This document shows positions 43,887 through 52,108 of a DNA stretch of 64,000 nucleotides, piece by piece; positions within the stretch are counted from its first letter, which is position 1, and each line of letters begins with the position of its first letter. The position numbers and the translations under genes were made by a program. Under the pieces are notes generated by a model. That model was given only the letters and a program-made list of their open reading frames with translations, was not told the DNA's origin and did no database searches. Source of the DNA: Pimelobacter simplex (GTDB taxonomy: Bacteria; Actinomycetota; Actinomycetes; Propionibacteriales; Nocardioidaceae); NCBI GenBank assembly GCA_016803235.1, contig JADCLI010000010.1, forward strand, positions 80,353 through 144,352, written 5' to 3'.

Positions 43887-44783
43887 GTGACCGACCTGAC
43901 CCACGACTCCACGCGACGCGAGCTGGCCACCGACGCCGGCGTGCTGCGCTACCACGAGGCCGGCGACGGCCCCCCGCTGCTCATGCTGCACGGGTCGGGC
44001 CCGGGCGTCACCGGGTGGCGCAACTTCGGCGACAACCTCCCGGCCTTCGCCCCGCACTTCCGATGCCTGGTGCTGGAGCTGCCGGGCTTCGGCGTCAGCG
44101 ACACCACCGACCAGCATCCGATGGTGGCGGCGCTGCCGGCGGTGCAGCGCTTCCTCGACGGGCTCGGCCTCGACCGGGTCGACGTCATCGGCAACTCGAT
44201 GGGCGGCGGCGTCGCGACGCGGCTCGCGATCAGCCAGCCGGACCGGGTACGCCGGCTGGTGACGGTCGGCGGCGTCGGCCGCAACGTCTTCAGTCCCGCG
44301 CCGGGTGAGGGGATCAACCTGCTGGTCGAGTTCGTCGAGGACCCCACGCGCGACAAGCTCGTGGCCTGGCTCCGCTCGATGGTGTTCGACCAGACCATGG
44401 TCACCGACGAGCTGGTCGAGCAGCGCTGGGCGCTGGCCACCGAGCCGGACACCCTCGAGGTCGCCCGCCGGATGTACGGCCGCGACGCGATCGCCGCGGC
44501 CTTCGCCGGCGCCGGCAGCTCGGCCCACGCGACGCCCGGCTGGGCACAGTTCGACCAGATCAAAGCGCGCACCCTGCTCACCTGGGGCCGCGACGACCGG
44601 GTCAGCCCGCTCGACATGATGCTCATCCCGATGCGCACGATCCCCGACGTCGAGGTGCACGTGTTCGCCAACTGCGGCCACTGGGCGATGATCGAGCAGA
44701 AGCGCGCCTGGGAGCGGACCGTGCTGGCCTTCCTCACCGAGCAGGACCAGCAGGACGAGCAGCACGAGGAGGGCGCCGCGTGA
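43887..44783 (+). CDS. hsaD: Meta-cleavage product hydrolase HsaD
   Basis: 298 residues, alpha/beta hydrolase. HsaD hydrolyses the carbon-carbon bond of the steroid ring-cleavage product (DSHA). Oxyanion region LHGSGPGVTGW; catalytic Ser104 (GNSMGG), Asp237 (GRDDRVSP) and His265 (NCGHWAMIE). GTG 43887 is fixed by the -10 TAGCGT; an upstream GTG at 43878 lies in that element. Its stop overlaps the kstD start (44780-44783). Confidence 0.88.
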   Translation: MTDLTHDSTRRELATDAGVLRYHEAGDGPPLLMLHGSGPGVTGWRNFGDNLPAFAPHFRCLVLELPGFGVSDTTDQHPMVAALPAVQRFLDGLGLDRVDVIGNSMGGGVATRLAISQPDRVRRLVTVGGVGRNVFSPAPGEGINLLVEFVEDPTRDKLVAWLRSMVFDQTMVTDELVEQRWALATEPDTLEVARRMYGRDAIAAAFAGAGSSAHATPGWAQFDQIKARTLLTWGRDDRVSPLDMMLIPMRTIPDVEVHVFANCGHWAMIEQKRAWERTVLAFLTEQDQQDEQHEEGAA

Positions 44784-46501
44784 GTGCCTGGACCGACGAG
44801 TACGACCTCGTCGTCGTCGGCAGCGGTGGCGGTGGGATGACAGCCGCACTCGCGGCGGTCGACGCCGGCCTCTCGGTCGTCGTGATCGAGAAGGGCACGA
44901 AGTTCGGCGGCAGCACCGGGATCTCCGGCGGCGGCATCTGGGTGCCCAACAACCCGACCCTGCGCAAGGCCGGGCACGACGACTCCCGCGCGTCGGTGCT
45001 GGAGTACCTGACCACGATCACCGGCGGGAAGGTCCCCGCGACCCGGCTGGCGGCGTACGTCGACCACGGCCCGGCCGCGATGGCGCTCCTCGAGCGGTCG
45101 CGATGGGTGAGCTTCGCCTGGACCCGGGGCTACGCCGACTACCACCCCGAGCTGCCCGGCGGCCGGCCCGCGGGCCGGTCGATCGAGGCCAAGCCGTTCG
45201 ACACCCGCAAGCTGGGGGAGGACGAGGCCTACCAGCGGCCGAACAACATGAAGGGTCCGCTCGGGCTGTGGGTGACCGCGAAGGACTACCACGACCTCGC
45301 CATGGTCAAGCGGACCTGGCAGGGCCGTCGTGCCTCGCTGCGTGCGGCCTGGCGGGTCAGCTCGAACGCCGTCCGTCGCCGCCACATGGCGACCGGTGGC
45401 CGGGCGCTCGTCGCCCGGATGCGGATGGCGCTCAAGGACGCCGGCGTCCCGCTGTGGCTGGAGACGTCGATGACGTCGCTGGTCGTCGAGGACGGCCGGG
45501 TGACCGGTGTCGTCGCCGTCCGTGACGGGGCCGAGATCCGGATCCGGGGCCACAAGGGCGTCCTGCTCGCGGCCGGCGGCTTCGACCACAACCCCGCGAT
45601 GCGCGAGCGGTACCTCCCCGCCGGTGCGCGTCCCGACCACAGCCTCGGCGCCGTCGAGAACACCGGCGACGCCATCGTCGCGGGCCAGGCTGTCGGCGGC
45701 GCGGTCGACCTGATGGACGACGCGTGGTGGATGCCCTCGGTCACCCACCCGGCCGGTGCCACCATCCCCCTGGTCTCGGAGCGGGCGATCCCCGGCCAGG
45801 TCATCGTCGGGTCCGACGGACGCCGGTTCACCAACGAGGCATCGCCGTACGTCAACTTCGTCCACGACCAGCTCGCCAGCGGCAACGAGAAGGCCTGGCT
45901 GGTGATGGACTCGCGGGCCCGTTCGCGCTACCCGTTCGCGCAGATCCTGCCCGGAGCCCCCTTCCCGCAAGGGTTCTACGACCAGGGGATCGTGCACCGC
46001 GCCGACACCGTGGCGGCCCTGGCGGCGGCGATCGGCGTACCGGTGGACGCGCTCTCGGCGACCGTCGAGCGGTTCAACGGCTACGTCCGCGCCGGCAAGG
46101 ACGAGGAGTTCGGCCGCGGCGAGAGCGCCCACGACCGCTACTACGGCGACCCGACGCTGGCCAACCCGAACCTGGACCTGATCGACCGGGCGCCGTACTA
46201 CGCCGTGCGGATCGAGGTGGGCGACCTCGGCACCAAGGGCGGGCTCGTCACCGACGACCGCGGCCAGGTGCTGCGCGAGGACGGCTCGGTCGTGGCCGGT
46301 CTGTACGCGACCGGCAACTGCGCCGCGTCGGTGATGGGCAACGACTACGCCGGGCCCGGCGCCACGATCGGCCCCTCGATCGTCTTCGGCTACCTGGCCG
46401 CGCGCCACGCGGCCGGCCTCTCCGACCACCGGGAGGACCCGCCCGCCGCAGCCGCGCCGGGCGCCACCGTGCAGACCACCGCTGAGGAAGTGAGCTCGTG
46501 A
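44780..46501 (+). CDS. kstD: 3-ketosteroid delta1-dehydrogenase
   Basis: 573 residues. FAD site VVGSGGGGMTAALAAVDAG; steroid-site residues as in KstD proteins: DYHPELPGG (Tyr equivalent to Tyr119 in the Rhodococcus enzyme) and the C-terminal NDYAGPGATIGPSIVFGYLA (Tyr and Gly of the keto-binding pair). It introduces the 1,2 double bond that with KshA opens ring B. Operon with hsaD (four-base overlap) and hsaA. A Ser-rich C-terminal tail is not conserved. Confidence 0.85.
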   Translation: MSAWTDEYDLVVVGSGGGGMTAALAAVDAGLSVVVIEKGTKFGGSTGISGGGIWVPNNPTLRKAGHDDSRASVLEYLTTITGGKVPATRLAAYVDHGPAAMALLERSRWVSFAWTRGYADYHPELPGGRPAGRSIEAKPFDTRKLGEDEAYQRPNNMKGPLGLWVTAKDYHDLAMVKRTWQGRRASLRAAWRVSSNAVRRRHMATGGRALVARMRMALKDAGVPLWLETSMTSLVVEDGRVTGVVAVRDGAEIRIRGHKGVLLAAGGFDHNPAMRERYLPAGARPDHSLGAVENTGDAIVAGQAVGGAVDLMDDAWWMPSVTHPAGATIPLVSERAIPGQVIVGSDGRRFTNEASPYVNFVHDQLASGNEKAWLVMDSRARSRYPFAQILPGAPFPQGFYDQGIVHRADTVAALAAAIGVPVDALSATVERFNGYVRAGKDEEFGRGESAHDRYYGDPTLANPNLDLIDRAPYYAVRIEVGDLGTKGGLVTDDRGQVLREDGSVVAGLYATGNCAASVMGNDYAGPGATIGPSIVFGYLAARHAAGLSDHREDPPAAAAPGATVQTTAEEVSS

Positions 46502-47682
46502 TGAGTGACGTGCTGGAGAAGATCGAGGCCCGCGCGGAGGAGATCGCCGCGCTCGGACCGAGCAACGAGAAGCTGGGCCGGCTCGACGACCGGACCGCGG
46601 AGCTGCTGCGGGAGTCGGGCGTGATCCGGATGCTGCAGCCCGCGAAGTACGGCGGCGCCGAGGCGCACCCCGCCGACTTCGCCGAGGCCGTGATGCGGCT
46701 GGCGAGCCTGGACGGCTCGACCGGCTGGGTCGCCGGGATCGTCGGCGTGCACCCGTGGGAGATGGCGATGTGCGACCCCCGGGTCCAGGAGGAGATCTGG
46801 GGCGAGGACCACGACACCTGGATCGCCTCGCCGTACGCGCCGATGGGCGTCATCCGACCGGTCGACGGCGGCTACGTGTTCAACGGCCGCTGGCAGTTCT
46901 CGTCGGGCACCGACCACTGCGACTGGATCTTCCTCGGCGCCTACCTCGGCGACGAGAGCGGCGAGGCGATCATGCCGCCGCGGGTGCACCACGTGATCCT
47001 GCCGCGCTCGGACTACACGATCGTCGAGGACTCCTGGGACGTCGTCGGCCTGCGGGGCACCGGCTCCAAGGACATCGTCGTCAAGGACGCGTTCATCCCG
47101 GACTACCGCGTCGTCGAGTTCTCCCGGTTCACCGACGGCAGCCAGCCTCGCGACGCGGGGCTGACCAACCCGACGTACCACATCCCGTTCACCACGGCCT
47201 TCCCGCTCGGCATCACCTCGGCGGTCATCGGCATCGCCGAGGGCGCCCTCGCCGCGCACCTGGCCTACCAGCGCACCCGGGTGCAGATCACCGGCACCAA
47301 GGTGAAGGACGACCCGTACGTCCTCTACGCGATCAGCCAGGCGGCGGCGGAGATCCACGCCTCGCGGGTCACCATGCTCGACAACGCGCGCCGGTTCTAC
47401 GACAAGGCGGTCCGGGGCGAGGAGGTCAGCTTCGCCGAGCGGGCCGAGTCGCGTCGTACGCAGGTCTCGGCGGCGTGGCGCGCGGTCAACGCGATGGACC
47501 AGGTCGTCGCCCGCTCCGGCGGCAACGGCCTGCGGATGGACAACCCGATCCAGCGCTTCTGGCGCGACGGCCACATGGGCCTCGCGCACGCCATCCACGT
47601 GCCCGGCTCGGTGTTCCACGTGCAGTCGCTGACCGCGATGGACGTGACCCCGCCGCCCGGGCCGATGCTCTCGATGATCTGA
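46501..47682 (+). CDS. hsaA: 3-HSA hydroxylase, oxygenase subunit HsaA
   Basis: 393 residues, acyl-CoA-dehydrogenase-like flavin monooxygenase. It hydroxylates 3-HSA to 3,4-DHSA using reduced flavin from HsaB. Family stretches: LRESGVIRMLQPAKYGG, GSTGWVAGIVGVHPWEMAM, FNGRWQFSSGTDHCDWIFLG, WDVVGLRGTGSKDIVV, HMGLAHAIHVPGSVFHVQSL. ATG 46501 with GAGGAAGTGAG upstream; GTG 46498 would add one residue. It overlaps the kstD stop. Confidence 0.9.
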   Translation: MSDVLEKIEARAEEIAALGPSNEKLGRLDDRTAELLRESGVIRMLQPAKYGGAEAHPADFAEAVMRLASLDGSTGWVAGIVGVHPWEMAMCDPRVQEEIWGEDHDTWIASPYAPMGVIRPVDGGYVFNGRWQFSSGTDHCDWIFLGAYLGDESGEAIMPPRVHHVILPRSDYTIVEDSWDVVGLRGTGSKDIVVKDAFIPDYRVVEFSRFTDGSQPRDAGLTNPTYHIPFTTAFPLGITSAVIGIAEGALAAHLAYQRTRVQITGTKVKDDPYVLYAISQAAAEIHASRVTMLDNARRFYDKAVRGEEVSFAERAESRRTQVSAAWRAVNAMDQVVARSGGNGLRMDNPIQRFWRDGHMGLAHAIHVPGSVFHVQSLTAMDVTPPPGPMLSMI

Positions 47683-47714
47683 CCCTTCCCCGACTGAGAC
47701 GTGAGGAGACTGAC

Positions 47715-48626
47715 ATGACCGCGATCCGTGGCCTCGGCTACCTGATCGTGCAGAGCCAGGACCTGCCCCGCTGGCGCGAGCTGACGGTGGACTGCCTGGC
47801 GATGCAGGAGACCACCGGGCCGGTGGCCGACGGCCTCTACCTGCGGATGGACGAGCGGTGTGCGCGCCTCGTCGTCCTGCCGGGCGACGTCGACCGCGTG
47901 GTCGCCGTCGGCTGGGAGGTGCGCGACCAGTTCGGCCTCGCCGAGGTCGCGGCCGCGGTCGAGGCCGCCGGCGTGCCCTTCAAGGAGCTCGGCCAGGAGG
48001 AGTGCGACGAGCGACGGGTCGAGGCTGCGATCCGCTTCGACGACCCCGCCGGTACGCCGGTCGAGGTGTTCTTCGGCCCCGTGCTCGACCACAGCCCGGT
48101 CCTCACCGGCCACGGCCAGGCCTTCGTCACCGGTGAGCAGGGGATGGGCCACGTCGTCCTCCCGACCACCGCCGCCGAGGAGACGGTCGCCTTCTACACC
48201 GAGGTGCTCGACTTCCTGCCCCGTGGCGCGATCCGGATGGGTGCGGCCCTGCCGCCCCGACGGGTGCGGTTCATGGGCGTCAACCAGCGTCACCACAGCC
48301 TCGCGGTCTGCCCCGCCCCCCACGGCGAGGCGCCCGGCCTGGTGCACCTGATGATGGAGGTCGACAGCCTCGACGCGGTCGGCCGCGCGCTCGACAAGGT
48401 CAACAGGGCCGGCTTCTCGCTGTCGTCGACCCTGGGCCGGCACACCAACGACAAGATGGTGTCGTTCTACGTGCGTGCGCCCGGTGGCTGGGACCTGGAG
48501 TACGGCTGCGAGGGCGTGCTGGTCGACGAGGCGTTCTACACCGCCGAGGAGATCACCGCCGACAGCTACTGGGGCCACGACTGGTCCGGGTCCGAGCCGC
48601 TCGCCGCCTTCCTCCCGCCGGCGTGA
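47715..48626 (+). CDS. hsaC: Extradiol dioxygenase HsaC
   Basis: 303 residues, two-domain type I extradiol dioxygenase cleaving 3,4-DHSA next to the hydroxyls (meta cleavage). Iron ligands are His146 (MGHVVLP), His211 (VHLMMEV) and Glu262 (LEYGCEG), with the catalytic His in RHHSLAV. Strong match to the mycobacterial HsaC end region (TLGRHTNDKMVSFYVRAPGG, WGHDW). ATG 47715 after GTGAGGAGACTGAC. Its stop overlaps the next GTG. Confidence 0.93.
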   Translation: MTAIRGLGYLIVQSQDLPRWRELTVDCLAMQETTGPVADGLYLRMDERCARLVVLPGDVDRVVAVGWEVRDQFGLAEVAAAVEAAGVPFKELGQEECDERRVEAAIRFDDPAGTPVEVFFGPVLDHSPVLTGHGQAFVTGEQGMGHVVLPTTAAEETVAFYTEVLDFLPRGAIRMGAALPPRRVRFMGVNQRHHSLAVCPAPHGEAPGLVHLMMEVDSLDAVGRALDKVNRAGFSLSSTLGRHTNDKMVSFYVRAPGGWDLEYGCEGVLVDEAFYTAEEITADSYWGHDWSGSEPLAAFLPPA

Positions 48627-50137
48627 GCGACTCCGTCCCGGGCTCCGCCGAGGCCGGCGTCGTCACCGATGTGGTGGTCGTCGGCTTCGGCTGCGCCGGC
48701 GGTGCCGCGGCCCTCGAGGCGCGGCGCGCCGGCGCGTCCGTGGTCGTCCTCGAGCGTGCCAGCGGTGCGGGTGGCTCGTCCGCGCAGTCCGGCGGCGAGC
48801 TGTACCTCGGCGGAGGGACCGACGTGCAGCGCTCCCTGGGCTTCGACGACGACGCCGACAACATGTTCGCCTTCCTCCGCGCCGCGCTCGGCCCGCACGC
48901 CGACGAGGAGAAGCTGCGGCTCTACTGCGACGGCAGCGTGGAGCACTTCGAGTGGTTCTGCTCGTTGGGGATCGACTTCGAGAGGTCGCTCTACGACGCG
49001 CCCTCCTGGATGCCACCCACCACCGACGGGTTGATGTGGCTGGGTGAGAACGCCTGGCCGTACGACGAGCTCGCCCGTCCCGTCCCGCGCGGGCACCGGC
49101 CCGCCACCGGCGGCTTCGGCGGCTGGCTGCTGATGGACCGCCTGGTCGCGGCGTGTGCGTCCGCCGGGGTGGTGGCCGAGACCGACACCCGCGCGCTGTC
49201 GTTGGTGGTCGAGGCGGGTCGGGTGGTCGGCGTACGCGCCCGACGGTTCGGCGAGGACGTCACCTATCGCGCCCGGCGCGGAGTGGTCGTCACCACGGGC
49301 GGCTTCGCCGACAACGCCGCCATGCTCGCCGCGCACGCGCCGGACCTGCTCGGCCACGGCGTGGTGAGCGACGGGGGAGACGACGGCAGCGGCATCCTGA
49401 TGGCCCAGGCGGTCGGTGCCGCCGTACGCCGCATGGCGGTGGTCGAGGTCGCCTACACCGCGCTCCCGGCGCTCGCGTGCCGCGGCATGCTGGTCAACGC
49501 GCGCGGCGAGCGGTTCATCAACGAGGACGTCTACCCGGGGCTGTACAGCCACGCCGCGCTCCACGAGCCCGGCCCCTGCTGGGTGGTCGTCGACGCCCAG
49601 GCGCTCGAGGAGGTCGGCGACGCCGAGCTGTGGGGGACCGTGCCGTCGTACGTCGCCGAGACGATCGAGGAGCTCGAGGCCGACCTCGCCATGCCGGCCG
49701 GCTCGCTCGCCCGGACGGTGGCTGCCTACAACGCGGGTGCCGCTGACGGAGGCGACCCGCTGTTCCGCAAGAACCCGCGCTGGACGCGGGTGCTGACCGG
49801 TCCGTTCGCGGCGATCGACCCGCGGATCGGATTCCACAACCCGACCCACCGTGCCGCCCCCGGCGCCACCGGATTCGCGGGCTTCACCCTCGGCGGCCTG
49901 CACACGACCGTCGACGGCTCGGTCCTCGACCTCGCCGGTGCCGCCATCCCCGGCCTGTACGCCGCCGGCCGCGCCAGCTCGGGCATCCACGGCCACGGCT
50001 ACATCTCTGGCACCTCGCTCGGCGACGGCACGTTCTTCGGGCGCCGCGCCGGCCGCGCGGCCGCTGAGCTCGAGCAAGGCGAGGTGTCGCATGAGTTCGT
50101 CGAGCAAGGCGAGGCGTCGCGTGAGTTCGTCGAGTAG
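48623..50137 (+). CDS. FAD-dependent KstD-like flavoprotein with repeat-derived C-terminus
   Basis: 504 residues. Fumarate-reductase/KstD-type flavoprotein: VVGFGCAGGAAALEARRAGA, GVVVTTGGFADN, and the late FTLGGLHTTVDGSVLDLAGAAIPGLYAAGRASSGIHGHGYISGTSLGDGTFFGRRAG. Steroid dehydrogenase function is likely from context, but the substrate position is not assigned. After residue ~480 the protein ends in two 10-residue repeats, (E)QGEVSHEFV and EQGEASREFV, encoded by the 30-bp repeats at 50072-50131, with the stop in the third. It is coupled to hsaC (GTGA). Confidence 0.82.
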   Translation: MSDSVPGSAEAGVVTDVVVVGFGCAGGAAALEARRAGASVVVLERASGAGGSSAQSGGELYLGGGTDVQRSLGFDDDADNMFAFLRAALGPHADEEKLRLYCDGSVEHFEWFCSLGIDFERSLYDAPSWMPPTTDGLMWLGENAWPYDELARPVPRGHRPATGGFGGWLLMDRLVAACASAGVVAETDTRALSLVVEAGRVVGVRARRFGEDVTYRARRGVVVTTGGFADNAAMLAAHAPDLLGHGVVSDGGDDGSGILMAQAVGAAVRRMAVVEVAYTALPALACRGMLVNARGERFINEDVYPGLYSHAALHEPGPCWVVVDAQALEEVGDAELWGTVPSYVAETIEELEADLAMPAGSLARTVAAYNAGAADGGDPLFRKNPRWTRVLTGPFAAIDPRIGFHNPTHRAAPGATGFAGFTLGGLHTTVDGSVLDLAGAAIPGLYAAGRASSGIHGHGYISGTSLGDGTFFGRRAGRAAAELEQGEVSHEFVEQGEASREFVE

Positions 50138-50191
50138 CCCGAGGCGTCGCATGAGTTCGTCGAGTAGCCCGAGACGTCGCGTGAGTTCGTC
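50072..50191 (+). repeat. Four tandem 30-bp repeats invading a coding end
   Basis: Units at 50072, 50102, 50132 and 50162; consensus GAGTAGCCCGAGGCGTCGCR then TGAGTTCGTC. The first two begin GAGCAAGG and are in frame with the flavoprotein; the third and fourth begin GAGTAG and supply its stop. They run into the REP-like array that follows. Confidence 0.9.
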
Positions 50192-50269
50192 GAGTAGCCC
50201 GAGGCGCTAGCCGAGGGCGTATCGAGACGCCTCGCCGCGTCTCGATACGCCGCTCGCTGGCGCTCGCGG
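50189..50269 (+). repeat. 81-bp direct repeat, left copy (REP-like)
   Basis: Identical, base for base, to 50711-50791. Contains a perfect 15-bp hairpin GGCGTATCGAGACGC, loop CTCGCC, GCGTCTCGATACGCC (50216-50251), then GCTCGCTGGCGCTCGCGG. The pair encloses the GIY-YIG gene. Confidence 0.92.
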
Positions 50270-50302
50270 CTACTCGACGACCTCGGGCGCTGGCGCTCGC
50301 GT
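50270..50302 (+). repeat. CTACTCGACGA-type repeat unit next to the nuclease gene
   Basis: CTACTCGACGA at 50270-50280, followed by CGCTGGCGCTCGCG; a second copy at 50303-50313 lies in the 3' end of the nuclease gene and encodes its last residues EVVE and stop. Confidence 0.8.
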
Positions 50303-50623
50303 CTACTCGACGACCTCGGGAGGATTCCTGCGTCGCCTGTCGAAGTCCTTCCTCGCCAGCGCCGGGAGAGCGGCGTAGTCTCCACGGATCAGCGCTTCGC
50401 GCTTGGCGCGGGACCAGCCCTGAATCCGCTTTTCGAAGTTGAATGCCTCGCGGATGTGGGCGCACTCGAACGACCAGGCCAGCTCGACCGGTCGACGTCC
50501 CGGACGGCGGGTGTACGCCGACCCCAGACCGCTGTTGTGCTCCCACAGCCGCTTGTCGAGCGCGTGAGTGCTGCCCACGTAGTAGGAGCCGTCGGCGCAC
50601 CGCAGGATGTAGACGAAAGCCAT
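50303..50623 (-). CDS. Single-domain GIY-YIG nuclease
   Basis: 106 residues. Minimal GIY-YIG fold of the UPF0213/YhbQ type: FVYILRCADGSYYVGST (Tyr5, Tyr15), Arg25 (KRLWEHN), and the metal Glu64 (FNFEKRIQGW). Such single-domain nucleases cut DNA, but physiological targets are mostly unknown. It is enclosed by the 81-bp direct repeats and the two repeat arrays; its stop codon and last residues are repeat sequence. ATG 50623 starts at the conserved MAFVYIL. Confidence 0.88.
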   Translation of the reverse strand: MAFVYILRCADGSYYVGSTHALDKRLWEHNSGLGSAYTRRPGRRPVELAWSFECAHIREAFNFEKRIQGWSRAKREALIRGDYAALPALARKDFDRRRRNPPEVVE

Positions 50624-50689
50624 GCAGAGGACGATGGGACATCCGTGTGTCGCTGTCGAACGGTCCTCCACAGGGCTTGCCTCGGGGAG

Positions 50690-50978
50690 CCTGAGGCGCT
50701 GCCCGAGCTCGTCGAGTAGCCCGAGGCGCTAGCCGAGGGCGTATCGAGACGCCTCGCCGCGTCTCGATACGCCGCTCGCTGGCGCTCGCGGAGGGCGTAT
50801 CGAGACGCCTCGCCGCGTCTCGATACGCCGCTCGCTGGCGCTCGCGACTACTCGACGAACTCAGGCGCTAGCCGAGGGCGTCTCGATACGCCGCTCGGCT
50901 GGCGCTCGCGGCTACTCGACGAGCTCTGGCGCTCGCGGCTACTCGACGAGCTCAGGCGCTCGCAGCTACTCGACGAGC
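50690..50978 (+). repeat. REP-like array on the right side of the GIY-YIG gene
   Basis: Runs from the end of the nuclease upstream region to the SDR stop. Holds the right 81-bp copy (50711-50791), a 56-bp tandem duplication (50735-50790 and 50791-50846), and four forward CTACTCGACGA cores (50848, 50912, 50939, 50966) within CTCGCGGCTACTCGACGAGC units. No gene. Confidence 0.88.
50711..50791 (+). repeat. 81-bp direct repeat, right copy
   Basis: Identical to 50189-50269, including the 15-bp hairpin. Same orientation as the left copy, so recombination between them would delete the nuclease gene. Confidence 0.92.
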
Positions 50979-51779
50979 TCAGGTACTGGAGGGCGGCAGG
51001 AGCTTCCTCGACTTCTCCAGTGCGTCGCGCACGAGTGCGGACCGGTCGTGGCCACTGCGGATCTCGGCGAGCCGCTCGTTCCCGGCGGCGACGTGGACCG
51101 GGCCGTCCTGGAGCAGGGACAACGCCTGGCGAGCGACGTCGTCGGGCTCGGAGACGTGCATGCCGGGGATGTCGAAGTTGAGACCGGCGCGCTCCATGGC
51201 GGGGGTGCGGGTGACGCCGAGGACGAACTCGAGGACGTCGACGTCGTGCTCCTGCATCTCCAGCCACAGGCCCTCGGCGAAGACCCGGCAGAACGACTTC
51301 ACCGCGGCATAGATGCTGATCTGGGCCGAGCCCATGTAGCCGGCCAGGGAGCCGATCAGCAGGATGCCGCCGCGGCGCCGCTCGCGCATCGGCGCGCCGA
51401 AGAGCTGGACGAGGGCGAGCTGGGCGGTGACGTTGAGGTCGATGACGCCCTGGAACCGGTCGAGGTCGCCGGTCACGAACTCGTGGCCGTAGCTGTTGGC
51501 GCCGGCGTTGAAGACGAGCAGGCCGACCTCGAGGTCATCGGTGACCTCGGCGACCCGCTTGATCGCGTCCGGGTCGGTGAGGTCCACCGCCAGGGTGCGT
51601 ACGTCGACCCCGAGCTCGCGGCACGCGGCGGCGGTCTCCTCGAGCGGGCCGGGCTTGCGGGCCAGCAGCACCAGGTTGAGGCCGGTCTCGGCGAGCTGCC
51701 GGGCGAAGGACGCGCCGACCCCCTCCGAGCCGCCGGCGATGACGGCCCAGGGGCCGTGGCGATCCAGGTCGACGCCCAT
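50979..51779 (-). CDS. Short-chain dehydrogenase of the kshA operon
   Basis: 266 residues. SDR core: VIAGGSEGVGASFARQLAE, LLVFNAGANSYG, active site YAAVKSF. Possibly a steroid or hydroxyacyl-CoA dehydrogenase by context; not provable. Last gene of the minus-strand operon kshA-109 residue protein-SDR; its ATG overlaps the stop of the 109-residue gene (ATGA). Its stop touches the REP-like array. Confidence 0.85.
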   Translation of the reverse strand: MGVDLDRHGPWAVIAGGSEGVGASFARQLAETGLNLVLLARKPGPLEETAAACRELGVDVRTLAVDLTDPDAIKRVAEVTDDLEVGLLVFNAGANSYGHEFVTGDLDRFQGVIDLNVTAQLALVQLFGAPMRERRRGGILLIGSLAGYMGSAQISIYAAVKSFCRVFAEGLWLEMQEHDVDVLEFVLGVTRTPAMERAGLNFDIPGMHVSEPDDVARQALSLLQDGPVHVAAGNERLAEIRSGHDRSALVRDALEKSRKLLPPSST

Positions 51780-52108
51780 CAGGCGTGCACCTCCGTGTCG
51801 TACTGGTCGGGATGGTGATCGGGATTGGTCTTGAGCGGCTCGTCGTCCACGACGTCCAGCAGGCCGCGGACGGCGGCCTCGCGGATCGCGTCGCGCAGGG
51901 CGGCGCAGCCGGTGAAGGTGGCGCCGTTGGGCCCCGGCCTCGGGGACGAGGCCCGCCGCTCCATGCAGGCCGCCAGTGCGTCGTCGTTCCACTGGATGCT
52001 GGTCTGGTCCCACGAGCTCTTCCGTGCCTCGACGACCGCCCCGCAGGTCCCGCACGAGACGGGCTGCATGGGGGCGTCGTCGAGCCGGACGTCGGGCCGG
52101 ACGGCCAT
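51779..52108 (-). CDS. 109-residue four-cysteine protein coupled to kshA
   Basis: Cys19, Cys22, Cys48 and Cys68 (C-x2-C-x25-C-x19-C) may bind zinc or an Fe-S centre; the middle part has SSWDQTSIQWND and the end KTNPDHHPDQYDTEVHA. No family recognised. ATG overlaps the kshA stop and its stop overlaps the SDR start, so it is made with KshA and the SDR. An electron-transfer or chaperone role for the Rieske protein is only a guess. Confidence 0.65.
   Translation of the reverse strand: MAVRPDVRLDDAPMQPVSCGTCGAVVEARKSSWDQTSIQWNDDALAACMERRASSPRPGPNGATFTGCAALRDAIREAAVRGLLDVVDDEPLKTNPDHHPDQYDTEVHA

Noticed and set aside
50072-50978. CRISPR array
   Set aside because: The 30-bp units are contiguous without spacers and the rest is hairpin REP-like sequence; there are no cas genes.
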